A DNA stretch of 64,000 nt from DASSUC01 sp035649895. Its GTDB lineage: Bacteria > Actinomycetota > Actinomycetes > Mycobacteriales > Micromonosporaceae. A program made the position numbers and the translations under genes. Location: NCBI GenBank assembly GCA_035649895.1, contig DASRIS010000131.1, positions 8,105 through 72,104 of the forward strand, read 5' to 3'. This document shows, in pieces, positions 16,492 to 27,002 of the stretch (positions are counted from its first letter, which is position 1; every line of letters starts with the position of its first letter). The notes beneath the pieces are model-generated. The model saw nothing but the letters and a program-made list of their open reading frames with translations, had not been told where the DNA came from and searched no databases.

Positions 16492-17487
16492 ATGAGCGAG
16501 CTGACCCAGGAGGCTGTCGGCACCGGTACGGCCATCCGGCCCAGCCTGGTGACCGGCGTGGGCCCGGTGGCGCGGCTGCTGGGCGTGCTGGGCTCGGCCC
16601 GGCCCACCACCCGGCTCTGGTTCGACCTGCTGGCACCGGCGGCCATGATGGCCGCGGTCTACGACGGCCCGGCGCCGGTGCGCAACGTGGTCGCCATGCT
16701 GAGCATCGCCGTGCTGTTCCACGCCGCCGCCAACTTCTTCAACGACTCCAACGACGTCGAGGTGGACGCCGCCAGCAGCGAGCCGTCCCGGCAGCTGCGC
16801 CCGGTCCAGCGCGGCCGGATCAGCCCGCGCGACCTCAACATCGCCGGTGCCGTGCTGGTCGCGGCGAGCGTCCTGCTCGCCCTGCTGCTGCCGTGGCCGG
16901 CGGTGCTGCTGCTGCTGATCGTGCTGGTGCTCAACGTGGCGTACAACTTCCCGCCGATCCGGCTGGCTGGCCGGCCGGTCGTACTCCAGGTCTTCTGGCC
17001 GGTCATCTGGGCGTTGATGTTCGCGCTGTGCACGCTGGCGATGAAGTCCGGCACCTGGCGGGACGCGCTGCCGTTCCTCGCCTTCGTCGCCCTCTTCATG
17101 GGCGTGGGCGAGGGCATCACACAGGACGTGCGGGACGTGGACAACGACGCGGCCGGCGGCCGGCGTACCACCCCGGTCGTGTTCGGGCTGAAGGCCAGCC
17201 TCGTCGTGGCCTGGCTGGCACAGCTGCTGTCGGTCGGCGCCTGGCTCTGGTACGCCCAGACCGGCGAGCTGGCCTGGGGATGGACCGCGGCGGGCACGCT
17301 GGTGCTGGCCGGCTGGCTGGCCTACTTCCTGCGGCTGGCGTGGCGGCTGTGGCCGGGGCGCGGCTTCGACGGCACCGTGCTGCTGGACAAGCCGGCCGCA
17401 AAGCTCACCCACGTCGGCTCGATCTACGTGTTCAGTGCGGTGAACCTCATCGTCGTGCTCGCCGCCGTACTGCCGCTGGTCCGGTAG
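16492..17487 (+). CDS. UbiA-family prenyltransferase
   Basis: A 331-residue integral membrane protein with 8 to 9 predicted hydrophobic segments and both Asp-rich motifs of the family: NDSNDVEVD at 84-92 (diphosphate-Mg binding) and DVRDVDND at 212-219. ATG 16492 starts 1 nt after the methyltransferase stop. UbiA enzymes transfer a prenyl chain to an aromatic or glycerol-phosphate acceptor at the membrane. MenA-type function cannot be excluded, since methyltransferase plus UbiA pairs occur in menaquinone synthesis. However, the neighbours are not menaquinone genes, so a specialised meroterpenoid-like role in this locus is at least as likely. Confidence 0.88.
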   Translation: MSELTQEAVGTGTAIRPSLVTGVGPVARLLGVLGSARPTTRLWFDLLAPAAMMAAVYDGPAPVRNVVAMLSIAVLFHAAANFFNDSNDVEVDAASSEPSRQLRPVQRGRISPRDLNIAGAVLVAASVLLALLLPWPAVLLLLIVLVLNVAYNFPPIRLAGRPVVLQVFWPVIWALMFALCTLAMKSGTWRDALPFLAFVALFMGVGEGITQDVRDVDNDAAGGRRTTPVVFGLKASLVVAWLAQLLSVGAWLWYAQTGELAWGWTAAGTLVLAGWLAYFLRLAWRLWPGRGFDGTVLLDKPAAKLTHVGSIYVFSAVNLIVVLAAVLPLVR

Positions 17488-17492
17488 TAGCT

Positions 17493-18050
17493 ATGTCAAC
17501 GGTGGTTGGGTCGGGGCGCCTCCCGGAGCCGGAGCGTCTTTCGGGGCGGGGGCGCCTTCCGGAGGCGGGCCGCGCTCCGCAGGCGGGGCGTCCCGCGCTG
17601 GCCCGCGTCGCCCGGTGGCTGCGCGCCGAGCAACGTACCGTGCTCGCCGTCACCGGCGCCGCGACGTTCGGGGTCTGGGGGCTGGCCCTGCTGCTGTCCC
17701 CGGACCGCGCCCGCCGCGAGCTCGACGACCGTGCCGCCGCGTGGTACCAGCGTGAGCTGGCGCTGTTCGACATCGGCCACGCGGCCGGCGTGGCCCTGGC
17801 CATGCGCGGGTCGCGCGGCGACCCGCAGCGGCTGGCCGAGAGCCTGCGCACCATGTCGGTCACCACGCTCATGCTCGCCGCCGCCCACGTTGCCGAGCTG
17901 GTACGCCCCAACCGGCGGGCGGTCGGCTACCACACCGCCTTCGCGATCCTGGACCTGGCGTGGGCGCTCGCCGCGCTGCGCGCCGCCGGCCCGGCCGGTG
18001 CCCCAGCGCCGGAGCGCACCCGGCCCACGGCTACGGTGAGGGAGACCTGA
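17493..18050 (+). CDS. Small hypothetical membrane protein
   Basis: A 185-residue protein starting at ATG 17493, 5 nt after the UbiA stop. The first 50 residues are Arg/Gly/Pro-rich with imperfect repeats (GRLPEPERLSGRGRLPEAGR), then three hydrophobic helices at about 52-72, 95-115 and 120-165. No family is recognised with certainty. An RNA-level feature is that the 5' 90 bp consist of short repeated GGGGCG/GGAGG units. Tight linkage suggests it acts with the prenyltransferase, for example as a small membrane partner. Confidence 0.7.
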   Translation: MSTVVGSGRLPEPERLSGRGRLPEAGRAPQAGRPALARVARWLRAEQRTVLAVTGAATFGVWGLALLLSPDRARRELDDRAAAWYQRELALFDIGHAAGVALAMRGSRGDPQRLAESLRTMSVTTLMLAAAHVAELVRPNRRAVGYHTAFAILDLAWALAALRAAGPAGAPAPERTRPTATVRET

Positions 18051-18075
18051 GCACACCGTCGTGTGGGAGGTGGCG

Positions 18076-18990
18076 ATGAGCGAGAGCCCGGCCCAGCTGG
18101 CCCGTCGCATGTGGACGCTGTTCGAGCCGGTGCACGAGATCACGTACTTCTCCCCCGAGGCCCGGGCGGCGTACGAGGCGGCGGGCCTGCGCGGCGGCTG
18201 GCGCAGCTACTTCGCCGGCCGGTCCGCCCCGCTGGGACCCGTGCCCGCCGCTCCGGTCGTCGCCGCGTTCTACGGCTTCGCTCCGGGCCTGGTGGCCAAG
18301 GCGATCCCCAGCGCGTGGCAGCAGCTGCCTCCCGAGCAGGTGCTCCAGGCGCGGCTGGCTGGTGTGGTGGCGGCGCTGTCGCGCCTGCTCAACGGCGCCG
18401 GGCCGGAGGTGGACGGTGCTGCGGACCAGGCTCCGGTCACCCAGGACCAGGTTGCGGAGGCTGCGGAGCTGCTGGAGGCGGCGGTGGACCGGCTGGACCT
18501 GGCGGGGCGGGTGCTGGGTGCGGCCAACGCCGCCCTGCCCCGACCCAGCGAGCCGCTGGCGCGGCTCTGGCACGCGACTACCGTGCTCCGCGAGCACCGC
18601 GGGGACGGGCACAACGCAGCGCTGGTCGCCGCCCAGGTGGGTGGCTGTGAGTCGCTGGCCTGGCGGGCCGCGTTCGATATGCCCCGCGAGGCTCTCCAGC
18701 CGTACCGCGGGTGGAGCGACGAGGAGTGGCACGCCGCCGAGCAGCGGCTCGTCGAGCGCGGCTGGCTCGACCGCGACAGGCGCCCGACGCCGGCCGGGGT
18801 GCAGGAGTACGGCGAGATCGAGCTCTCCACGGACCGGTCGGCGGCGCAGCCGTGGCAGGCGCTCGACCCGGCCGCCGTCGGGCGGCTTCAGGAGCTGCTG
18901 GCTCCTATCGCGACCGCCTGCTACGGCGCGCTGCCGCCCGCCGTCCCCACCGGCCTGCCAGATCCTGGAACGGTTTCTGCCACCGCCTGA
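18076..18990 (+). CDS. SCO6745-family helix-turn-helix protein
   Basis: A 304-residue protein of the actinobacterial SCO6745 family: all-helical, beginning RRMWTLFEPVHEITYFSPEA and with FYGFAPGLVAKAIPSAW, then a MarR-like wing (WLDRDRRPTPAGVQEYGEIE) near residue 240. ATG 18076 is preceded by GGGAGGTGG. Members often neighbour secondary-metabolism or detoxification genes, but no biochemical function is established to my knowledge. An insertion rich in Ala/Glu/Leu (about 105-150) could form a coiled coil. It may be the last gene of the methyltransferase-UbiA operon (25-nt gap) or an independent gene. Confidence 0.8.
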   Translation: MSESPAQLARRMWTLFEPVHEITYFSPEARAAYEAAGLRGGWRSYFAGRSAPLGPVPAAPVVAAFYGFAPGLVAKAIPSAWQQLPPEQVLQARLAGVVAALSRLLNGAGPEVDGAADQAPVTQDQVAEAAELLEAAVDRLDLAGRVLGAANAALPRPSEPLARLWHATTVLREHRGDGHNAALVAAQVGGCESLAWRAAFDMPREALQPYRGWSDEEWHAAEQRLVERGWLDRDRRPTPAGVQEYGEIELSTDRSAAQPWQALDPAAVGRLQELLAPIATACYGALPPAVPTGLPDPGTVSATA

Positions 18991-19127
18991 AAGCGCCGGA
19001 CGGCCGAGCTGTGGGACCACCTCCATCAGGTGCGCAGGTAGGCAGGGTGACTGGGCGTGTTGTCCGCCGAGGACTCGCCTATGGGCGTGGCCGGGCGCGG
19101 CGGAGCGCGGGTGACCGGCACAATGCA

Positions 19128-19164
19128 TCACGGCCCACGTAGCTCACCTGGCTGCGGGCCGTGA
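19128..19164 (+). promoter_or_regulatory. Hairpin in tex leader
   Basis: Perfect 9-bp arms TCACGGCCC/GGGCCGTGA (19128-19136, 19156-19164) around a 19-nt loop end 29 nt before the tex start. It could terminate the upstream transcript or act in the tex leader. Confidence 0.4.
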
Positions 19165-19193
19165 CGTATCCCGGACCATCACGAGGGGGGACT

Positions 19194-21575
<2,382 letters not shown>

Positions 21576-21689
21576 AAGAACGCGCGACCGAGCGGACCGC
21601 CCCTGCCGAGCGCAGCCGGGCCAGCACCTGTACCGGCAGGTCCCGTAAAGCTCCACTCAACACCGCTTTCGACCTGGTCGACCCGTCAC

Positions 21690-21935
21690 GTCCTGCAGCT
21701 GAGGTACACCGTCCGGGCCGGCTCGACGCTGGTGGAGCCGGGGCTCACCCCGGCCAGCGACGCCGAGCTGCACTATCCCACCTGGGACGAGCTCATTCAC
21801 GAGTGCGCCACCAGCCGGGTGTGGGGCGGGGTGCACTTCACGAAGACGGTCGAGCGGTCCCTCGAGTTCGGCGCGCAGTTCGGCGACCTGGCCTACGAGT
21901 GGGTGCAGCGACACATCAATGGCGACGTCGCCTGA
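21690..21935 (+). pseudogene. C-terminal remnant of a vanadium haloperoxidase / PAP2-like protein
   Basis: A frame ending at 21935 encodes PASDAELHYPTWDELIHE and then SRVWGGVHFTKTVERS, a pattern I associate with the C-terminal vanadate-binding region of vanadium-dependent haloperoxidases (family members run several hundred residues). Only about 80 residues remain, the open frame continues a little upstream without recognisable sequence, and there is no start with a ribosome-binding site; GTG 21732 is in frame but internal. I read this as the tail of a deleted gene. Confidence 0.5.
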
Positions 21936-22270
21936 GGAGACGTCGGGTGGCGAGCGTGACGGCGGTGCGGAGCTGTCGCACCGCCCGTTCATCGCGGGCG
22001 ACCTTGGTCCGGCGCGGGTCCACGACCAGCCGCGGCGGGTCGGGGTGCCGATGCCGCTGCGGCGCGCCCATCTCGCCCCTCAAAGCTCCGGTGGACTTGT
22101 CGGCGCCTCCTTGTCCACGAAACCGGAGCCACACGGACAATGCGCCGGTGCTCAGGTCGGCCCGGCTACCGTGGCCCGCCATGTGGGAGGTGCCGCAGCC
22201 GGCGAAGAGTGTCGTAGGGCGGTGGGAGGATCCAGTCGTCAGTGAAGCCTCTTCCGATGAGGTGAGACAC
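21936..22270. other. Intergenic region with partner of a 63-bp direct repeat
   Basis: No credible gene. Bases 22103-22165 are repeated, with few mismatches, at 25011-25073. The DinB gene promoter presumably lies here; GAGGTGA just before 22271 is its ribosome-binding site. Confidence 0.7.
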
Positions 22271-22846
22271 ATGCCCGGACTAGTTCCTCCGGTCGCTGAC
22301 GAGCGGGAGGGCCTGCTCGCCTACCTCGCCCAGCAGCGCTACATGCTCCGCACCACGGCGTACGGGCTCACCGACGAGCAGGCCCGGGCGACACCGACCG
22401 CGAGCTCCCTGAGCGTCGGGGGTCTGGTCAAGCACGCGGCCGACATGGAGCGGAGCTGGATGGCGCGGGTTCTCCAGCGCGACTACGAGTCCGACTACGC
22501 CGCCAACTTCCGGCTCGAGCCGCACGAGACGCTGGCGAGCGTCTTGGAGGCTTACGAGCAGGTGGGCAAGGACACGGAGGCGGCCGTCGCCGAGGTCGCC
22601 GATCTGAGCCAACGGGTGCCGGTCCCACGAGGGGTGCCCTGGTTCCCCGCGGATGTCGAGGCGTGGTCGGTCCGCTGGGTCCTGCTCCACCTGATCGAGG
22701 AGACGGCCCGCCATGGGGGCCACGCCGACATCATCCGCGAAAGCGTGGACGGTGCGACCGCCTTCTCGTTGCTGGCCGCAGCGGAGGGCTGGCCCAGCAC
22801 GCCGTGGGTCCAGCCATGGCAGGCGCCGGCAGGACCAGCGCCGTGA
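22271..22846 (+). CDS. DinB-family (DUF664) protein
   Basis: A 191-residue four-helix-bundle protein of the DinB/DUF664 family, seen from REGLLAYLAQQRYMLRTTAYGL, VGGLVKHAADMERSWM, and VLLHLIEETARHGGHADIIRE. The three histidines in those helices are the usual metal-binding triad. Relatives act as thiol-S-transferases (bacillithiol, mycothiol) or maleylpyruvate isomerase-like enzymes; the substrate is not evident. ATG 22271 has GAGGTGA upstream; the frame is open farther upstream but without conserved sequence. Its 3' end and upstream flank are duplicated at 25011-25207. Confidence 0.85.
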   Translation: MPGLVPPVADEREGLLAYLAQQRYMLRTTAYGLTDEQARATPTASSLSVGGLVKHAADMERSWMARVLQRDYESDYAANFRLEPHETLASVLEAYEQVGKDTEAAVAEVADLSQRVPVPRGVPWFPADVEAWSVRWVLLHLIEETARHGGHADIIRESVDGATAFSLLAAAEGWPSTPWVQPWQAPAGPAP

Positions 22847-22890
22847 GCAGGGCTCCGCGGTCGCGCGGCCCGGAGCCGTGATGCCTACGA

Positions 22891-22923
22891 CCGGTGGCCG
22901 CCCTGGGAGTGGACGGCCACCGG
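22891..22923. terminator. Bidirectional hairpin between DinB and SGNH genes
   Basis: Perfect 10-bp arms CCGGTGGCCG (22891-22900) and its complement (22914-22923) with a 13-nt loop lie between two convergent genes ending at 22846 and 22945. Confidence 0.65.
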
Positions 22924-22944
22924 CCGGTTGGTGGAGGAGTTAGG

Positions 22945-24830
22945 TCAGATAGCGCGGAAGGCGACGTCCAGCGTCTGCGACAGCCGGGTGTGCCCCGCTG
23001 CGCTCGGGTGCGGCGAGCCGCCGACCGCGGTGTTCTGGATGTCACCGCCCAGCAGGAACGGAGCCGCCTGAGCCCGTACCTTCGGGTTGGCCGGGATGCC
23101 CGCGACGATCGCCGCGTTCAACGCGTTGACCAGGTTGCGGACCGCCCCCACCCACATCGGGTCGATGAGTGGCTGCAGGTTGGGGTTGATGCGTGGCGGC
23201 AGCAACCCAACCACCCAGGGTGGAGCGTTGTCCCGTACGAAGAGCCAGCCGAAGTTGGCGACGTCCACATTGGCCGGGTTGATGTCGTAGTAGAGCATCC
23301 ACACGATCTTGTCCGCCCCGGCGGCGATCATCGTGTTGACGATGCGGGTGGCGTCCGCGGTGATCCCAGCCATCTCGTTGGGACCGTCGTAGCGCGGCAC
23401 CCCGATCCGGTGGAAGAAGTCCATCGCGAACGGGTTGAGGCGGCGCACCCGCAGCGTGCAACCGCCACCGTTGGTCACGATGCCGGCCCGGCCGCCGATC
23501 GCGTTCCAGCTGAAGCTGCTGCGCGGGATGACGGTCTGCTGCATGAACTCCATGCCCCGGCACTTGACGAGCTGGGCAAGACCGTGGTCCAGTTGGTGTT
23601 GTTCACCCCGCCTGTGGTCACGAAGTACGCCTTGCGGTTGTCCGCCTTGGCCTTACGCACCACTGCGTCGGCCAGCGCCACCGGAGGGAAGGCACGGCCC
23701 CAGTTGTTGCCGCACCCGTCCGGGTTGTTCGCGGCCGACGTGCGCATCTCGCCGGTACTGAACCCGGTCCGGGCGAAGTTGTAGTACTCCACCACGTTGG
23801 GGTTGAGGTTGTCGAAGTACCGGCCAACATAGCTGAACTTCGCGTGGTTACCGGTGAGGCCGCGGAAGTCGGCCGAGGTGCGGTTGCACAGCCCGGTGCC
23901 GAAGCCCCACTGGTGGTGCGCTGAGGTGACCGAGTCACCGGTCGCGACGAGCACCACCGGGTTGGCCCGGTCGGGGATGTTGTTCGGGTTCCGGCAGTCG
24001 ATACGATCGCCTCGGGCCTCGCGTACCTTGTCCTCCTGCTCGTCTTGCACACCTGCACCGGCCGGCTCGGTCGGGCAGTCGCTGGGCGGCGTGGGGGACG
24101 GGTCGGGGTCTGTCGGAGTAGGGCTCGGCGTCGGATCCGTCAGGGTCGGATCCGGCGTCGGGTCTGTCGGCGTCGGGCTCGGCTCGGTCTCGCTCGGGCA
24201 GGGCCGCGGGCTCGGGGAGCCGGTCGGCGACGGCGATGTGGTCTGCGTCGGCGACGCGGTCGCGGTCGGCGACAGGGTAGGCGTTGGTGAGCTGGTCGCG
24301 GTCGGGGACAGCGTCTGGGCCACCGGCACCGGCTCGTGCCCGCCCACCGTGCCGCCAGCCGTCGTGGCCGTGCCGGTCATTGTGGGTGACGGCACAGTGC
24401 CGGTCGGGCTGGGGCTCGTTGTCCAGGTCGGGCTGGGTGTCCAAGTGGGACTCGGGCTCGGTGTCCAGGTGGGGCTCGGGCTGCCGCTGTCAGTCGGGCT
24501 CGGCGACAGGCAGGCCCGCTCCCAGCGCACCTGCTCCAGTGCCTCGATCACATCAGGTGGGAGCGGCTCGCCCTCCGGGATGCAGGGGTCGAAGACCCAC
24601 TCGGTGTCGTCGAGGATCCGTATGCACGGTGGGTCGAGCCCCTGCACCGACTGCGGTAGCGGACGGTCCTGCGCGACGCGGCCGCCACCGAGCCAGCCGA
24701 ACGCCGGCACCGCCACGGCCGTGCCCAGAAGGACGAGAGCGAGCCCGGCCACGCGGATCCGGCTGGCTGGTTTGAGTGTGTGCTGTGGGCGGTCCGGTGA
24801 CCGGGGCCGCGCCGCTCGGGGTGGCTTCAC
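22945..24830 (-). CDS. Secreted SGNH/GDSL hydrolase, interrupted by one frameshift
   Basis: Two overlapping frames encode one protein. The first (from GTG 24830, AGGAGG upstream) has an N-terminal hydrophobic segment (VAGLALVLLGTAVAVPAFG), a Pro/Ser/Thr linker of about 150 residues built of SPTPT-type repeats, then the nucleophile motif VATGDSVTSAHH, and ends its homology at VNNTNWTTVL. The second frame resumes at KCRGMEFMQQ and carries the rest, including the catalytic His block PHPSAAGHTRLSQ. Restoring one base in the run read as TTGCCC on the coding strand near 23570 joins them (TTVLAQLVKCRG). The enzyme would be an extracellular esterase or lipase tethered by a flexible linker. Either a real recent pseudogene or a sequencing error. 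Confidence 0.8.
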
Positions 24831-24850
24831 AAGCTGTACCTCCTAGTAGC

Positions 24851-24877
24851 AGGCGGTCACTGAGCACGTGACCGCCT
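24851..24877. promoter_or_regulatory. Perfect palindrome upstream of SGNH gene
   Basis: Ten-base arms AGGCGGTCAC (24851-24860) and its complement (24868-24877) with a 7-nt centre lie 20-47 nt before the SGNH start on the minus strand. It is well placed for a repressor operator or a leader hairpin. Confidence 0.5.
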
Positions 24878-25073
24878 CCATAAGGAGTCGCCCTCCACTC
24901 AGACATCAAAACCGATCAACGTCAGAACGGCACAAACCGCAGAGAAGCTGGGGAAACGCGCAGATCATGCGCCGGAGAGGATCTGATGGGTACGCGGTCC
25001 GGCCAGGACCGCGCCTCCTTACTCACGAACCCGGAACCACACGGACAATGCGCCGGTGCTCACGCCGGCCCGG

Positions 25074-25186
25074 ATCCGCGAAAGCGTGGACGGTGCGACC
25101 GCCTTCTCGTCGCTGGCCGCGGCGGAGGGCTGGCCCAGCACGCCGTGGGTCCAGCCGTGGCAGGCGCCGGCAAGCCCGGCGCTGTG
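25074..25186 (+). pseudogene. 3' fragment of a second DinB-family gene
   Basis: Encodes IRESVDGATAFSSLAAAEG followed by WPSTPWVQPWQAPA and a stop at 25184-25186, the same as the last 37 residues of the DinB protein ending at 22846 with few changes. It is fused directly to a copy of that gene's upstream flank (25011-25073), so the coding middle has been lost. Not expected to be translated. Confidence 0.8.
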
Positions 25187-25242
25187 AACGGTGTTCCGCG
25201 GTTGCGCAGACCGGCGGGCGGAGCGCGGCCTACCGGGACATC

Positions 25243-25677
25243 ATGGACCCCGTGGAGGACGGCCTGCGCGTGACAGCTGCAGTCACGGTGCCGCGGGCCG
25301 AGCTGTCCTGGCGGTTCAGCCGCTCCAGCGGACCGGGTGGACAGTCGGTCAACACCGCCGACTCCCGGGTCGAGCTGCGCTTCGACCTGGCCGCCACCTC
25401 GGCGCTGCCAGAGCACCTGAAGGCGCGGGCGCTGCACCGGCTCGCCTACCGGCTGGCCGACGGCGTGCTCAGTGTCACCGCATCGGAGCACCGGTCGCAG
25501 CTGCTCAACCGGCGAGCCGCCGAGGCGAGGCTGGTGGCTCTGCTCACCGCGGCCATCGCGCCGCCCCAGCGGCCCCGCCGACCGACCCGGCCCAGCCGCG
25601 GCGCGGTGGAGGCGCGCCTGGAGGCCAAACGCCGCCGCAGCCAGACCAAGCGGGACCGGCGCGTACCGCCGGAGTAG
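25243..25677 (+). CDS. arfB: ArfB-type peptidyl-tRNA hydrolase (ribosome rescue)
   Basis: A 144-residue class I release-factor-like protein with the catalytic GGQ at residues 32-34 inside SSGPGGQSVNTADSRVEL. It has a basic C-terminal tail rich in Arg/Lys (RLEAKRRRSQTKRDRR), which in ArfB enters the empty mRNA channel of stalled ribosomes. Length and layout match ArfB (YaeJ, about 140 residues), not full RF1/RF2, because domains 1, 2 and 4 are absent. ATG 25243 is chosen because it opens the conserved fold; its ribosome-binding site is weak. Downstream is a convergent MFS gene with a 17-bp gap. Confidence 0.93.
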   Translation: MDPVEDGLRVTAAVTVPRAELSWRFSRSSGPGGQSVNTADSRVELRFDLAATSALPEHLKARALHRLAYRLADGVLSVTASEHRSQLLNRRAAEARLVALLTAAIAPPQRPRRPTRPSRGAVEARLEAKRRRSQTKRDRRVPPE

Positions 25678-25694
25678 CGGCTGGAAGGCTCGGC

Positions 25695-27002
25695 CTATGC
25701 GGGTTCCGGCTCTGCCGCGCGAGCTTCCGCTAGGGCCACGGGCACTGGCGTCGGCGCGGGCCGGCGGCCGTCCTGCTGTGGGGTGAGCAGCGGTCGCAAG
25801 GAGAGTGCTACTCCGGAGGCGGCCAGGCTGCCGGCGACCACGAGTACCACCCAGAGGCCGCCGTGACCGGTGCCGATGAGCGGGCCGGCGGTGACCGGGC
25901 CGGCGATCGCGCTGATGCCCCAGACCATCGAGCCCGCTGCGTTGTAGCGCCCGCGCAGCTCGTCGGGTGCCAGCGCGTTGGTCAGCGCGGGCATGACCGG
26001 GGAGAGCAGGGTCTCGCCGAGGGCGAAGACCATGGCGCAGGCGACGACGCCCATGGCGGCGACTGCGGGCGCCGCCCAGCCGCCCAGGCCGGTCAGGCCC
26101 AGCACCAGCCAGGCCGCAGCGAAGAGAACACCCACCCCGGCCAGCGCGAGGGTACGGCTTCGGCCCTGGAGAAACCTGATCACGAAGAGCTGCGCGAGCA
26201 CGATGGTGAACGTGTTCCCGGCCAGCGCCCAGCCGATGACCCGCGGGCTCACCTCGGACACCGTGGTGGCGAACGCGGTGAAGCCGATCTCGATCTGCGC
26301 ATAGCCGCACGTCGTCAGCACCAGGCCGAAGACGAACAGGCGGCGGAACGGCCGGTCGCGCAGGACCTGCCCGTACCCCGGAGCGGGCCGGTCCGCGTCG
26401 GTGATGGACGGCTCGACCAGGCGGCGCCCGACGGCGGGCATGGAGAGCAGGATCGCCAACGGGACCAGGTACCCGACCGCGTCGAGGACGTAGAGCAGCT
26501 GGAACGTGCCCGGACGCTCGACGCGGACGAGCGCGCCGCCGATCAGCCCACCGATCCCGATGCCGAGGTTGACGAGGGTGAACTGCAGACCGAACACGCG
26601 CTGGCGCTCGTCCTCGCCGGTCAGCGAGGCGAGGATGGTGCTCTGCCCGGACCACAGCGCGGAGCCGCCGACGGCGACCGCGGTGGCCGTGGCGAACGCC
26701 TTCCCCGCGCTGTCGACGACCGCGAGGGACAGCACTCCGGTCGCCTCGACGAGCAGGCAGGGCAGCATGACCCGGCGGGCCCCGAAGCGGTCGATCAGCG
26801 TGCCGGCGCCGGGGGACAGGGCCAGGCTGACCACGCCGATCCAGCCCACCACGAGACCGACGGTGGTGGCGGACAGCCCACGCACCTGGTGCAGGTAGAT
26901 GAAGAGGAAGGGCAGGGTCATCCCGCGGCCGACCGCCGACAGCAACGTCCCGGCGAGGATCCGGCGAGCCTCAGGCCGGGCCGGCAGGGCGGCGCGCAGC
27001 AT
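25695..27002 (-). CDS. MFS transporter
   Basis: A 435-residue protein with 12 hydrophobic segments and the MFS loop 2-3 signature SPGAGTLIDRFGARRVML near residue 65. The second half begins after a cytoplasmic loop containing EPSITDADRPAPGYG. It resembles the DHA1-type drug exporters (MdtH/YfcJ-like), judged from the overall pattern only. No neighbouring gene gives the substrate. ATG 27002 is followed by a basic N-terminus (ARPEARR). Confidence 0.88.
   Translation of the reverse strand: MLRAALPARPEARRILAGTLLSAVGRGMTLPFLFIYLHQVRGLSATTVGLVVGWIGVVSLALSPGAGTLIDRFGARRVMLPCLLVEATGVLSLAVVDSAGKAFATATAVAVGGSALWSGQSTILASLTGEDERQRVFGLQFTLVNLGIGIGGLIGGALVRVERPGTFQLLYVLDAVGYLVPLAILLSMPAVGRRLVEPSITDADRPAPGYGQVLRDRPFRRLFVFGLVLTTCGYAQIEIGFTAFATTVSEVSPRVIGWALAGNTFTIVLAQLFVIRFLQGRSRTLALAGVGVLFAAAWLVLGLTGLGGWAAPAVAAMGVVACAMVFALGETLLSPVMPALTNALAPDELRGRYNAAGSMVWGISAIAGPVTAGPLIGTGHGGLWVVLVVAGSLAASGVALSLRPLLTPQQDGRRPAPTPVPVALAEARAAEPEPA

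Larger units (their letters stand above)
24831..25242. other. Intergenic region holding a decayed DinB-locus copy
   Basis: Besides the palindrome at 24851-24877 it contains 25011-25207, a partial duplicate of 22103-22866 in which the stretch equivalent to 22166-22732 is deleted. No functional gene is visible. Confidence 0.75.

Noticed and set aside
24080..24520. Repeat array that might be a satellite or CRISPR
   Set aside because: It is the in-frame coding sequence for the Ser/Pro/Thr linker of the secreted SGNH hydrolase.
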